Positions 37,301-49,640 of a stretch of 64,000 nucleotides of DNA are shown one piece after another. The notes beneath the pieces were generated by a model, which worked only from the letters and a program-made list of their open reading frames with translations, did not search any database and was not told the origin of the DNA. The stretch is taken from positions 40,062,631 through 40,126,630 of the forward strand of contig NC_092568.1 in assembly GCF_037975245.1 (NCBI RefSeq). The letters are read 5' to 3'. Both the position numbers and the translations under genes were made by a program. The first letter of the stretch is position 1, and each line of letters starts with the position of its first letter. Source of the stretch: Apostichopus japonicus. Its lineage: Eukaryota > Echinodermata > Holothuroidea > Aspidochirotida > Stichopodidae.

Positions 37301-40300
37301 ATGTTGGTAGGAAACTTAGGATAGGCAACAATCAATGATTCTTATGGGCCTGAAAATTTATTCAATTGAATGTATCTAGACCATTATATGGGAACTTTCA
37401 TAGTACCAAAATTAAGGCAATGGCTCAAACACTAATATTACCTACTTAACTTTACATCTCTGCATATATACCTTGATAGGACTTGTATACAATTATAGAG
37501 AATCTAAATATTGATTACTGTAGGCCTGTACAGCCCTGGTCAATTAAATCATGGAGCTATAAACATATAGCTAGAGATTGATTACTGTAGGGGGTGGGGG
37601 TCAGGATCTGGGTAGGGAATAGAGGATCTAGGCAATAATCTCTGCATTTGTATACAATTGCAGTGAATCTAAAGAATGATAACTGCAGGGGGGGGGGGGG
37701 GTCAGGATATGGGTAGAAAACTGAAGATAGGAAATAGTCAATGATTCCTATGGGCCTGAAAAATTATTCAAATGAATGTATCTAGACCATTATATGGGAA
37801 CTTTCATAGTACCAAAATTAAGGCGTTGATCCAAACAATAATAATACCAACTTTACACTCACTGTATATCTCTGCATATATACCTATAGGACTTGTATAC
37901 GATTGCAAGGAATCTAGAGTTTGATTACTGTAGGGAGGGGGTCATGATGTTGGTAGGAAACTTAGGATAGGCAACAATCAATGATTCTTATGGGCCTGAA
38001 AATTTATTCAAATGAATGTATCTAAACCATTATATGGGAACTTTCATAGTACCAAAATTAAGGCGTTGATCCAAACAATAATAATACCTACTTTACACTC
38101 ACTGTATATCTCTGCATATATACTTATAGGACTTGTATACGATTGCAAGGAATCTAGAGTTTGATTACTGTAGGGAGGGGGTCATGATGTTGGTAGGAAA
38201 CTTAGGATAGGCAACAATCAATGATTCTTATGGGCCCTAAAATTTATTCAAATGAATGTATCTAGACCATTATATGGGAACTTTCATAGTACCAAAATTA
38301 AGGCGTTGATCCAAACAATAATAATACCTACTTTACACTCACTGTATATCTCTGCATATATACTTATAGGACTTGTATACGATTGCAAGGAATCTCGAGT
38401 TTCATTACTGTAGGGAGGGGGTCATGATGTTGGTAGGAAACTTAGGATAGGCAACAATCAATGATTCTTATGGGCCTGAAAATTTACTCAAATGAATGTA
38501 TCTAGACCATTATATGGGAACTTTCATAGTACCAAAATTAAGGCAATGGCTCAAACACTAATATTACCTACTTAACACTCACTGTACATCTCTGCATATA
38601 TACCTTGATAGGACTTGTATACAATTATAGAGAATCTAAATATTGATTACTGTAGGCCTGTACAGCCCTGGTCAATTAAATCATGGAGCTATAAACATAT
38701 AGCTAGAGATTGATTACTGTAGGGGGTGGGGGTCAGGATCTGGGTAGGGAATAGAGGATCTAGGCAATAATCTCTGCATTTGTATACAATTGCAGTGAAT
38801 CTAAAGAATGATAACTGCGGGGGGGGGGGGGTGGGGTCAGGATATGGGTTGAAAACTGAAGATAGGAAATAGTCAATGATTCCTATGGGCCTGAAAAATT
38901 ATTCAAATGAATGTATCTAGACCATTATATGGGAACTTTCATAGTACCAAAATTAAGGCGTTGATCCAAACAATAATAATACCTACTTTACACTCACTGT
39001 ATATCTCTGCATATACACTTATAGGACTTGTATACGATTGCAAGGAATCTAGAGTTTGATTACTGTAGGGAGGGGGTCATGATGTTGGTAGGAAACTTAG
39101 GATAGGCAACAATCAATGATTCTTATGGGCCTGAACATTTATTCAAATGAATGTATCTAAACCATTATATGGGAACTTTCATAGTACCAAAATTAAGGCG
39201 TTGATCCAAACAATAATAATACCTACTTTACACTCACTGTATATCTCTGCATATATACTTAGAGGACTTGTATACGATTGCAAGGAATCTAGAGTTTGAT
39301 TACTGTAGGGAGGGGGTCATGATGTTGGTAGGAAACTTAGGATAGGCAACAATCAATGATTCTTATGGGCCTGAAAATTTATTCAAATGAATGTATCTAG
39401 ACCATTATATGGGAACTTTCATAGTACCAAAATTAAGGCAATGGCTCAAACACTAATATTACCTACTTAACACTCACTGTACATCTCTGCATATATACCT
39501 TGATAGGACTTGTATACAATTATAGAGAATCTAAATATTGATTACTGTAGGCCTGTACAGCCCTGGTCAATTAAATCATGGAGCTATAAACATATATCTA
39601 GAGATTGATTACTGTAGGGGGTGGGGGTCAGGATCTGGGTAGGGAATAGAGGATCTAGGCAATAATCTCTGCATTTGTATACAATTGCAGTGAATCTAAA
39701 AAATGATAACTGCAGGGGGGGGGGTCAGGATATGGGTAGAAAACTGAAGATAGGAAATAGTCAATGATTCCTATGGGCCTGAAAAATTATTCAAATGAAT
39801 GTATCTAGACCATTATATGGGAACTTTCATAGTACCAAAATTAAGGCGTTGATCCAAACAATAATAACACCTACTTTACACTCACTGTATATCTCTGCAT
39901 ATACACTTATAGGACTTGTATACGATTGCAAGGAATCTAGAGTTTGATTACTGTAGGGAGGGGGTCATGATGTTGGTAGGAAACTTAGAATAGGCAACAA
40001 TCAATGATTCTTATGGGCCTGAAAATTTATTCAAATGAATGTATCTAGACCATTATATGGGAAATTTCATAGTACCAAAATTAAGGCAATGGCTCAAACA
40101 CTAATATTACCTACTTAACACTCACTGTACATCTCTGCATATATACCTTGATAGAACTTGTATACAATTATAGAGAATCTAAATATTGATTACTGTAGGC
40201 CTGTACAGCCCTGGTCAATTAAATCATGGAGCTATAAACATATATCTAGAGATTGATTACTGTAGTGGGTGGGGGTCAGGATCTGGGTAGGGAATAGAGG

Positions 40301-41627
40301 ATCTAGGCAATAATCTCTGCATTTGTATACAATTGCAGTGAATCTAAAGAATGATAACTGCAGGGGGGGGGGGTCAGGATATGGGTAGAAAACTGAAGAT
40401 AGGAAATAGTCAATGATTCCTATGGGCCTGAAAAATTATTCAAATGAATGTATCTAGAGCATTATATGGGAACTTTCATAGTACCAAAATTAAGGCGTTG
40501 ATCCAAACAATAATAACACCTACTTTACACTCACTGTATATCTCTGCATATACACTTATAGGACTTGTATACGATTGCAAGGAATCTAGAGTTTGATTAC
40601 TGTAGGGAGGGGGTCATGATGTTGGTAGGAAACTTAGGATAGGCAACAATCAATGATTCTTATGGGCCTGAAAATTTATTCAAATGAATGTATCTAGACC
40701 ATTATATGGGAAATTTCATAGTACCAAAATTAAGGCAATGGCTCAAACACTAATATTACCTACTTAACACTCACTGTACATCTCTGCATATATACCTTGA
40801 TAGGACTTGTATACAATTATAGAGAATCTAAATATTGATTACTGTAGGCCTGTACAGCCCTGGTCAATTAAATCATGGAGCTATAAACATATAGCTAGAG
40901 ATTGATTACTGTAGGGGGTGGGGGTCAGGATTTGGGTAGGGAATAGAGGATCTAGGCATTATTCTCTGCATTTGTATACAATTGCAGTGAATCTAAAGAA
41001 TGATAACTGCAGGGGGGGGGGGGGGTCAGGATATGGGTAGAAAACTGAAGATAGGAAATAGTCAATGATTCCTATGGGCCTGAAAAATTATTCAAATGAA
41101 TGTATCTAGACCATTATATGGGAACTTTCATAGTACCAAAATTAAGGCGTTGATCCAAACAATAATAATACCTACTTTACACTCACTGTATATCTCTGCA
41201 TATACACTTATAGGACTTGTATACGATTGCAAGGAATCTAGAGTTTGATTACTGTAGGGAGGGGGTCATGATGTTGGTAGGAAACTTAGGATAGGCAACA
41301 ATCAATGATTCTTATGGGCCTGAAAGTTTATTCAAATGAATGTATCTAGACCATTATATGGGAACTTTCATAGTACCAAAATTAAGGCGTTGATCCAAAC
41401 AATAATAATACCTACTTTACACTCACTGTATATCTCTGCATATATACTTATAGGACTTGTATACGATTGCAAGGAATCTAGAGTTTGATTACTGTAGGGA
41501 GGGGGTCATGATGTTGGTAGGAAACTTAGGATAGGCAACAATCAATGATTCTTATGGGCCTGAAAAATTATTCAAATGAACGTATCTAGACCATTATATG
41601 GGAACTTTCATAGTACCAAAATTAAGG
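28349..41627. repeat. Central part of the satellite rich in XX and XXX runs
   Basis: Two or three consecutive X monomers (240-bp period) recur, for example at 28,349/28,590, 29,240/29,480, 31,424/31,664, 33,611/33,851, 37,824/38,064/38,304 and 41,148/41,388. Such runs are rare left of 23 kb and absent right of 42 kb. Confidence 0.8.
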
Positions 41628-44600
41628 CAATGGCTCAAACACTAATATTACCTACTTAACACTCACTGTACATCTCTGCATATATACCTTGATAGGACTT
41701 GTATACAATTATAGAGAATCTAAATATTGATTACTGTAGGCCTGTACAGCCCTGGTCAATTAAATCATGGAGCTATAAACATATAGCTAGAGATTGATTA
41801 CTGTAGGGGGTGGGGGTCAGGATCTGGGTAGGGAATAGAGGATCTAGGCAATATTCTCTGCATTTGTATACAATTGCAGTGAATCTAAAGAATGATAACT
41901 GCAGGGGGGGGGGGTCAGGATATGGGTAGGAAACTGAAGATAGGAAATAGTCAATGATTCCTATGGGCCTGAAAAATTATTCAAATGAATGTATCTAGAC
42001 CATTATATGGGAACTTTCATAGTACCAAAATTAAGGCGTTGATCCAAACAATAATAATACCTACTTTACACTCACTGTATATCTCTGCATATACACTTAT
42101 AGGACTTGTATACGATTGCAAGGAATCTAGAGTTTGATTACTGTAGGGAGGGGTTATGATGTTGGTAGGAAACTTAGGATAGGCAACAATCAATGATTCT
42201 TATGGGCCTGAAAATTTATTCAAATGAATGTATCTAGACCATTATATGGGAACTTTCATAGTACCAAAATTAAGGCAATGGCTCAAACACTAATATTACC
42301 TACTTAACACTCACTGTACACCTCTGCATATATACCTTGATAGGACTTGTATACAATTATAGAGAATCTAAATATTGATTACTGTAGGCCTGTACAGCCC
42401 TGGTCAATTAAATCATGGAGCTATAAACATATAGCTAGAGATTGATTACTGTAGGGGGTGGGGGTCAGGATCTGGGTAGGGAATAGAGGATCTAGGCAAT
42501 AATCTCTGCATTTGTATACAATTGTAGTGAATCTAAAGAATGATAACTGCAGGGGGGGGGGGTCAGGATATGGGTAGAAAACTGAAGATAGGAAATAGTC
42601 AATGATTCCTATGGGCCTGAAAAATTATTCAAATGAATGTATCTAGACCATTATATGGGAACTTTCATAGTACCAAAATTAAGGCGTTGATCCAAACAAT
42701 AATAATACCTACTTTACACTCACTGTATATCTCTGCATATTTACTTATAGGACTTGTATACGATTGCAAGGAATCTAGAGTTTGATTACTGTAGGGAGGG
42801 GGTCATGATGTTGGTAGGAAACTTAGGATAGGCAACAATCAATGATTTTTATGGGCCTGAAAATTTATTCAAATGAATGTATCTAGACCATTATATGGGA
42901 ACTTTCATAGTACCAAAATTAAGGCAATGGCTCAAACACTAATATTACCTACTTAACACTCACTGTACATCTCTGCATATATACCTTGATAGGACTTGTA
43001 TACAATTATAGAGAATCTAAATATTGATTACTGTAGGCCTGTACAGCCCTGGTCAATTAAATCATGGAGCTATAAACATATAGCTAGAGATTGATTACTG
43101 TAGGGGGTGGGGGTCAGGATCTGGGTAGGGAATAGAGGATCTAGGCAATAATCTCTGCATTTGTATACAATTGCAGTGAATCTAAAGAATGATAACTGCA
43201 GGGGGGGGGGGGGGGTCAGGATATGGGTAGAAAACTGAAGATAGGAAATAGTCAATGATTCCTATGGGCCTGAAAATTTATTCAAATGAATGTATCTAGA
43301 CCATTATATGGGAACTTTCATAGTACCAAAATTAAGGCGTTGATCCAAACAATAATAATACCTACTTTACACTCACTGTATATCTCTGCATATATACTGA
43401 TAGGACTTGTATACGATTGCAAGGAATCTAGAGTTTGATTACTGTAGGGAGGGGGTCATGATGTTGGTAGGAAACTTAGGATAGGCAACAATCAATGATT
43501 CTTATGGGCCTGAAAATTTATTCAAATGAATGTATCTAGACCATTATATGGGAACTTTCATAGTACCAAAATTAAGGCAATGGCTCAAACACTAATATTA
43601 CCTACTTAACACTCACTGTACATCTCTGCATATATACCTTGATAGGACTTGTATACAATTATAGAGAATCTAAATATTGATTACTGTAGGCCTGTACAGC
43701 CCTGGTCAATTAAATCATGGAGCTATAAACATATATCTAGAGATTGATTACTGTAGGGGGGGGGGGGTCATGATGTTGGTAGGAAACTTAGAATAGGCAA
43801 CAATCAATGATTCTTATGGGCCTGAAAATTTATTCAAATGAATGTATCTAGACCATTATATGGGAACTTTCATAGTACCAAAATTAAGGCAATGGCTCAA
43901 ACACTAATATTACCTACTTAACACTCACTGTACATTTCTGCATATATACCTTGATAGGACTTGTATACAATTATAGAGAATCTAAATATTGATTACTGTA
44001 GGCCTGTACAGCCCTGGTCAATTAAATCATGGAGCTATAAACATATATCTAGAGATTGATTACTGTAGGGGGTAGGGGTCAGGATCTGGGTAGGGAATAG
44101 AGGATCTAGGCAATAATCTCTGCATTTGTATACAATTGCAGTGAATCTAAAGAATGATAACTGCAGGGGGGGGGGGTCAGGATATGGGTAGAAAACTGAA
44201 GATAGGAAATAGTCAATGATTCCTATGGGCCTGAAAAATTATTCAAATGAATGTATCTAGACCATTATATGGGAACTTTCATAGTACCAAAATTAAGGCG
44301 TTGATCCAAACAATAATAATACCTACTTTACACTCACTGTATATCTCTGCATATATACTTATAGGACTTGTATACGATTGCAAGGAATCTAGAGTTTGAT
44401 TACTGTAGGGAGGGGGTCATGATGTTGGTAGGAAACTTAGGATAGGCAACAATCAATGATTCTTATGGGCCTGAAAATTTATTCAAATGAATGTATCTAG
44501 ACCATTATATGGGAACTTTCATAGTACCAAAATTAAGGCATTAGCTCAAACACTAATATTACCTACTTAACACTCACTGTACATCTCTGCATATATACCT

Positions 44601-47139
44601 TGATAGGACTTGTATACAATTATAGAGAATCTAAATATTGATTACTGTAGGCCTGTACAGCCCTGGTCAATTAAATCATGGAGCTATAAACATATATCTA
44701 GAGATTGATTACTGTAGGGGGTAGGGGTCAGGATCTGGGTAGGGAATAGAGGATCTAGGCAATAATCTCTGCATTTGTATACAATTGCAGTGAATCTAAA
44801 GAATGATAACTGCAGGGGGGGGGGGGGTCAGGATATGGGTAGAAAACTGAAGATAGGAAATAGTCAATGATTCCTATGGGCCTGAAAAATTATTCAAATG
44901 AATGTATCTAGACCATTATATGGGAACTTTCATAGTACCAAAATTAAGGCGTTGATCCAAACAATAATAATACCTACTTTACACTCACTGTATATCTCTG
45001 CATATATACTTATAGGACTTGTATACGATTGCAAGGAATCTAGAGTTTGATTACTGTAGGGAGGGGGTCATGATGTTGGTAGGAAACTTAGGATAGGCAA
45101 CAATCAATGATTCTTATGGGCCTGAAAATTTATTCAAATGAATGTATCTAGACCATTATATGGGAACTTTCATAGTACCAAAATTAAGGCATTGGCTCAA
45201 ACACTAATATTACCTACTTAACACTCACTGTACATCTCTGCATATATACCTTGATAGGACTTGTATACAATTATAGAGAATCTAAATATTGATTACTGTA
45301 GGCCTGTACAGCCCTGGTCAATTAAATCATGGAGCTATAAACATATATCTAGAGATTGATTACTGTAGGGGGTGGGGGTCAGGATCTGGGTAGGGAATAG
45401 AGGATCTAGGCAATAATCTCTGCATTTTTATACAATTGCAGTGAATCTAAAGAATGATAACTGCAGGGGGGGGGGGGTCAGGATATGGGTAGAAAACTGA
45501 AGATAGGAAATAGTCAATGATTCCTATGGGCCTGAAAAATTATTCAAATGAATGTATCTAGACCATTATATGGGAACTTTCATAGTACCAAAATTAAGGC
45601 GTTGATCCAAACAATAATAATACCAACTTTACACTCACTGTATATCTCTGCATATATACCTATAGGACTTGTATACGATTGCAAGGAATCTAGAGTTTGA
45701 TTACTGTAGGGAGGGGGTCATGATGTTGGTAGGAAACTTAGGATAGGCAACAATCAATGATTCTTATGGGCCTGAAAATTTATTCAAATGAATGTATCTA
45801 GACCATTATATGGGAACTTTCATAGTACCAAAATTAAGGCAATGGCTCAAACACTAATATTACCTACTTAACACTCACTGTACATCTCTGCATATATACC
45901 TTGATAGGACTTGTATACAATTATAGAGAATCTAAATATTGATTACTGTAGGCCTGTACAGCCCTGGTCAATTAAATCATGGAGCTATAAACATATAGCT
46001 AGAGATTGATTACTGTAGGGGGTGGGGGTCAGGATCTGGGTAGGGTATAGAGGATCTAGGCAATAATCTCTGCATTTGTATACAATTGCAGTGAATCTAA
46101 AGAATGATAACTGCAGGGGGGGGGGGGGGTCAGGATATGGGTAGAAAACTGAAGATAGGAAATAGTCAATGATTCCTATGGGCCTGAAAAATTATTCAAA
46201 TGAATGTATCTAGACCATTATATGGGAACTTTCATAGTACCAAAATTAAGGCGTTGATCCAAACAATAATAATACCAACTTTACACTCACTGTATATCTC
46301 TGCATATATACCTATAGGACTTGTATACGATTGCAAGGAATCTAGAGTTTGATTACTGTAGGGAGGGGGTCATGATGTTGGTAGGAAACTTAGGATAGGC
46401 AACAATCAATGATTCTTATGGGCCTGAAAATTTATTCAAATGAATGTATCTAGACCATTATATGGGAACTTTCATAGTACCAAAATTAAGGCAATGGCTC
46501 AAACACTAATATTACCTACTTAACACTCATTGTACATCTCTGCATATATACCTTGATAGGACTTGTATACAATTATAGAGAATCTAAATATTGATTACTG
46601 TAGGCCTGTACAGCCCTGGTCAATTAAATCATGGAGCTATAAACATATAGCTAGAGATTGATTACTGTAGGGGGTGGGGGTCAGGATCTTGGTAGGGAAT
46701 AGAGGATCTAGGCAATAATCTCTGCATTTGTATACAATTGCAGTGAATCTAAAGAATGATAACTGCAGGGGGGGGGTCAGGATATGGGTAGAAAACTGAA
46801 GATAGGAAATAGTCAATGATTCCTATGGGCCTGAAAAATTATTCAAATGAATGTATCTAGACCATTATATGGGAACTTTCATAGTACCAAAATTAAGGCG
46901 TTGATCCAAACAATAATAATACCTACTTTACACTCACTGTATATCTCTGCATATATACTTATAGGACTTGTATACGATTGCAAGGAATCTAGAGTTTGAT
47001 TACTGTAGGGAGGGGGTCATGATGTTGGTAGGAAACTTAGGATAGGCAACAATCAATGATTCTTATGGGCCTGAAAATTTATTCAAATGAATGTATCTAG
47101 ACCATTATATGGGAACTTTCATAGTACCAAAATTAAGGC
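41628..47139. repeat. Right, regular X-Y part of the satellite
   Basis: Apart from one chimera at 43,578, monomers alternate strictly Y, X, Y, X with a period of about 648-652 bp, the most regular higher-order section of the array. Confidence 0.8.
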
Positions 47140-47335
47140 AATGGTTCAAACACTTATAATACCTACTCAACACTCACTGTACATCTCTGCATATATACCT
47201 TGATAGGACTTGTATACAATTACAGAGAATCTAAAGATTGATTACTGTAGGCCTCTACAGCCCGGGCTAATGAAATCATGGAGCTATAAACGTATATATA
47301 TGTAGAGATTGATTACTGTAGATTGATTACTGTGT

Positions 47336-47449
47336 GTGGTTGTTAGGCTAACATGAGGACGAATATTTCAGTTTTACATGGATATTTTTTATTTTATTTG
47401 CGACACAACTTGAGCGAATAAACAGATGGCTAGGTTAGATCTCTATGTT
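47336..47449. other. Junction between satellite and zinc-finger pseudogene
   Basis: Directly after the last partial Y monomer a GATTGATTACTGT word is duplicated (about 47,308-47,333), and then unique sequence begins. No insertion signature is apparent. Confidence 0.5.
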
Positions 47450-48802
47450 GACTTAGTGTGAAGTTAGGCTCTTTTTTCTTACAATGGCTACATTGATATG
47501 GCTTGTCTCCTGCATGTGTTCTTTCATGGTCCTTCAAATTGCTAGACCAAGCAAAATTTTACCTACAATATAGCTACATTGATATGGCTTCTCTCCAGTA
47601 AGTGTTCTTTGGTGGTCGTCAAATTGCTAGACCAAGCAAACTTTTTCTTACAATAACTACATTGATATGGCTTCTCTCTTGTATGTGTTCTTTTGGTCCT
47701 TCAACTGACTGGATAGTACAAATGCTTTGATACAATAGCTACAATGATATGGCTTCTCTCCTGTGTTCTTCTACACTGCGACAACCTTGCGCAGGCACAA
47801 GCAGTTACGCAGCACAGCTGCAGAGTGCATAACCCGATCCTCTGCAGAAGCCAAAAATAACCTAAGCCCCTAATACAACGTACAAATTCAGCATAGATTC
47901 TGCCTAGCAACTTACATTAAATATACCCCAACTTAATGCCTAAAAACGCTCCTTGCACGACATTATAAACGACCCTGTAACTGTGTAGAATCCTATACAT
48001 GATTAACTGACCAATTTGGAAATAGCCAACCCCGCCCCACTGTCTATGCACCCCCAACTGTTCCCCATATACTAAGAACAAAGGTGACCTTGTCCACCAG
48101 ACAGATAACATTAAGCCCAGGCAGGAAGAACCATTTCTTGCAGCCAGCAATAAACTCAAACTTAAGTTACACAAACTAGGGACCTCCCAGTTTAAACATT
48201 AAAGCAAGAAACAATTTATAAAGGTAAAACAGGCTAGATAGAAAATACATACACACGAGAAAACTAAGTTGCTTTCTCGTAACAGTTCTTTCATTGACGT
48301 TCAAGTACTAGACCAAGCGAACATTTGCAATACCTACAATGATTAGGTTTCTCTCCAGTGTGTATTCTTTCATGTTTTTTTTCAAATCGCCAGGGTTAAC
48401 AAACTATTTGTGGCAATAACTACATTGATAAGGTTTCTCTCCTGTATGTGTCCTTTCATGTCTCTTCACTGTCCAAATTGAGAAAGCGTTTTGTTACAAT
48501 AGCTACATTGATATGATTTCTCTCCTGTGTGCGTCCTTTCGTGAGTCTTCCAATCGCTGGAACGATCAAAACTTTTGTTGCACTAGCTGCATTGGTTAGG
48601 TTTCTCTCGCTTACGATAATGAACACCTCCATATCCTGCATTCTCAGATAATTTTTCTCTGTTGTTTAATTCCTCCTTCACTTTGATTGATAAATGAAAA
48701 ATGTAGCTCTCCCCTAGTTTTTCACAGTCGCTATCCTCTCTTTTAACATCCAGTTGATGAGCTTGGTTAAATGAATGGTCAATATTTGCATCTCTCCAGA
48801 TC
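47450..48802 (-). pseudogene. Decayed last exon of a C2H2 zinc-finger gene
   Basis: On the minus strand an acceptor (ATATTTTCAG, ending at 48,803) opens an exon that reads WRDANIDHSFNQAHQLDVKR, then an acidic/Lys-rich linker, then REKPNQCS. Eight finger linkers of the HTGEKP type are recognisable, at about 48,599, 48,515, 48,432, 48,346, 47,751, 47,669, 47,586 and 47,500, at or near the 84-bp finger period. The fingers carry the usual Cys-x2-Cys and His-x3-His residues where intact (for example YQCSHCK, FAWSSNLKDHERTHAGDKP). Breaks: an in-frame TAG at 48,583-48,585 where a residue between the finger cysteines is expected, linker spacings of 86, 83, 82, 86 and 83 that imply several frameshifts, and a 515-bp insertion. 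Intact relatives would be nuclear DNA-binding proteins. The 5' exons were not found in the window. Confidence 0.85.
47770..48284 (-). mobile_element. Solo-LTR-like insertion (515 bp) in the zinc-finger exon
   Basis: The finger sequence is interrupted and resumes on both sides of a 515-bp block flanked by GTTCT at 47,765-47,769 and 48,285-48,289. This 5-bp repeat is typical of LTR retrotransposons. On the minus strand the block begins TGTTACGAGAAAGC, as an LTR would, and has a TTTATAAAT box about 70 bases in. Its other end reads GTGTAGA, not the expected CA, so the exact right boundary and class are uncertain. No reverse transcriptase or second LTR is present. Confidence 0.5.
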
Positions 48803-48892
48803 CTGAAAATATGAACAGTGAAACAGTATTAAAGAAAGATGTATGCCAGCTGATTATTCCTGAAGTCTACAGTTCAAAGAGCAAATGGACTA

Positions 48893-49640
48893 TCTGATAT
48901 TCATAATATGAGAAAAAGGTCCGTTTATTCATAATCGGAAAAAAGTTTCGATATTCATGAAAGCATAAAAGGTCCGTTTTCCATAAAAGGTTGGATGTTC
49001 ATCATAGCAAAAAAAATCTTTTTTTTCATAATCAGAAAAAGATCCAGTATTCATACAGTAATAATAGCAACAATATAAGCAGGGCTGAGTGACCCTTTCC
49101 CTCCCCCACCCTTCCCCAAAAAAGGTAATAAAAAGTCCTCCTGTGGGCTAATTGATCATGCTGCAGCTGTGACTAGTCGGCAAATTATTCATGCGGTAGC
49201 CGTACTTTCGGTAGTTTCTGTCGTAAAAACCCTTAAGCCCACGACTGGGCCGCAAGTGACCCCCCTCTTCCCCTGGCCACGCACAGCTTGAAACTGCCAA
49301 TGGGTACCTCCACTTTTAGGCAGTGAGATGTAGGGGCACTGGGGCATGACAACCCCGTGATTATGAATATTGAACCTTATTTCTAGAGGATTATGAATAA
49401 CAAACCCTTTACCAATTATGAAAAACGAACCTTCTTTTCAATTATGAATAACAAACCTTTTTTCCTTTCAATTATGAATAACGAACCTTTCTTCCAATTA
49501 TGAATATTGAACCTTTTTCCAATTTTGAATAACGAACCTGATGACTGAAGAATCATTTTTCTAATTATGGATAACAAATCATGAACAATGAACCTTATGA
49601 CCAATGAAACTAATGAGTAATGGACCTTATGAATATCGAG
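48893..49640. repeat. Inverted minisatellite arms (foldback-like element)
   Basis: The right arm (about 49,358-49,640) has around ten degenerate units of 25-30 bp with the core ATTATGAATAACGAACCTTT. The left arm (about 48,893-49,055) has the same unit in reverse complement (GGTCCGTTTATTCATAATC). The outer ends also pair: TGATATTCATAA at the left against TTATGAATATCG at the right. The central 300 bp is unique, with C-rich patches. Elements whose terminal inverted repeats are made of minisatellite units are known as foldback-type elements. No target duplication was found. Confidence 0.6.

Larger units (their letters stand above)
10824..47335. repeat. 36.5-kb satellite array of X (240 bp) and Y (410 bp) monomers
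   Basis: The array contains about 54 X and 56 Y monomers plus three further chimeric ones, all in one orientation with no unrelated insertion. Both monomers share a tail of about 75 bases, from TATGGGCCTGAAAA through ATGTATCTAGACCATTATAT to CAAAATTAAGGC. After that tail, X continues with GTTGATCCAAACAATAATA and Y with AATGGCTCAAACACTAATA. The commonest period is X+Y, about 650 bp; Y alone repeats every 410-413 bp and X alone every 240 bp. Units are nearly identical, differing by scattered substitutions and G-run length. The array starts at a partial Y (10,824) and ends in a diverged partial Y (47,140-47,335). There is no coding content; recurring 60-61-codon minus-strand frames are by-products. 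Confidence 0.97.

Noticed and set aside
10831-43255. Recurring 60-61-codon minus-strand frames starting MTISYLQFSTHI, which look like a multicopy small-protein family
   Set aside because: They are the satellite Y monomer read in one frame. They appear only when the G-run length keeps the frame open, they contain a homopolymer-derived proline run of changing length, and nothing suggests selection on codons.
10824-47335. CRISPR-like array
   Set aside because: Repeat units are 240 and 410 bp with no short conserved repeat separated by unique spacers, and the context is animal DNA with introns.
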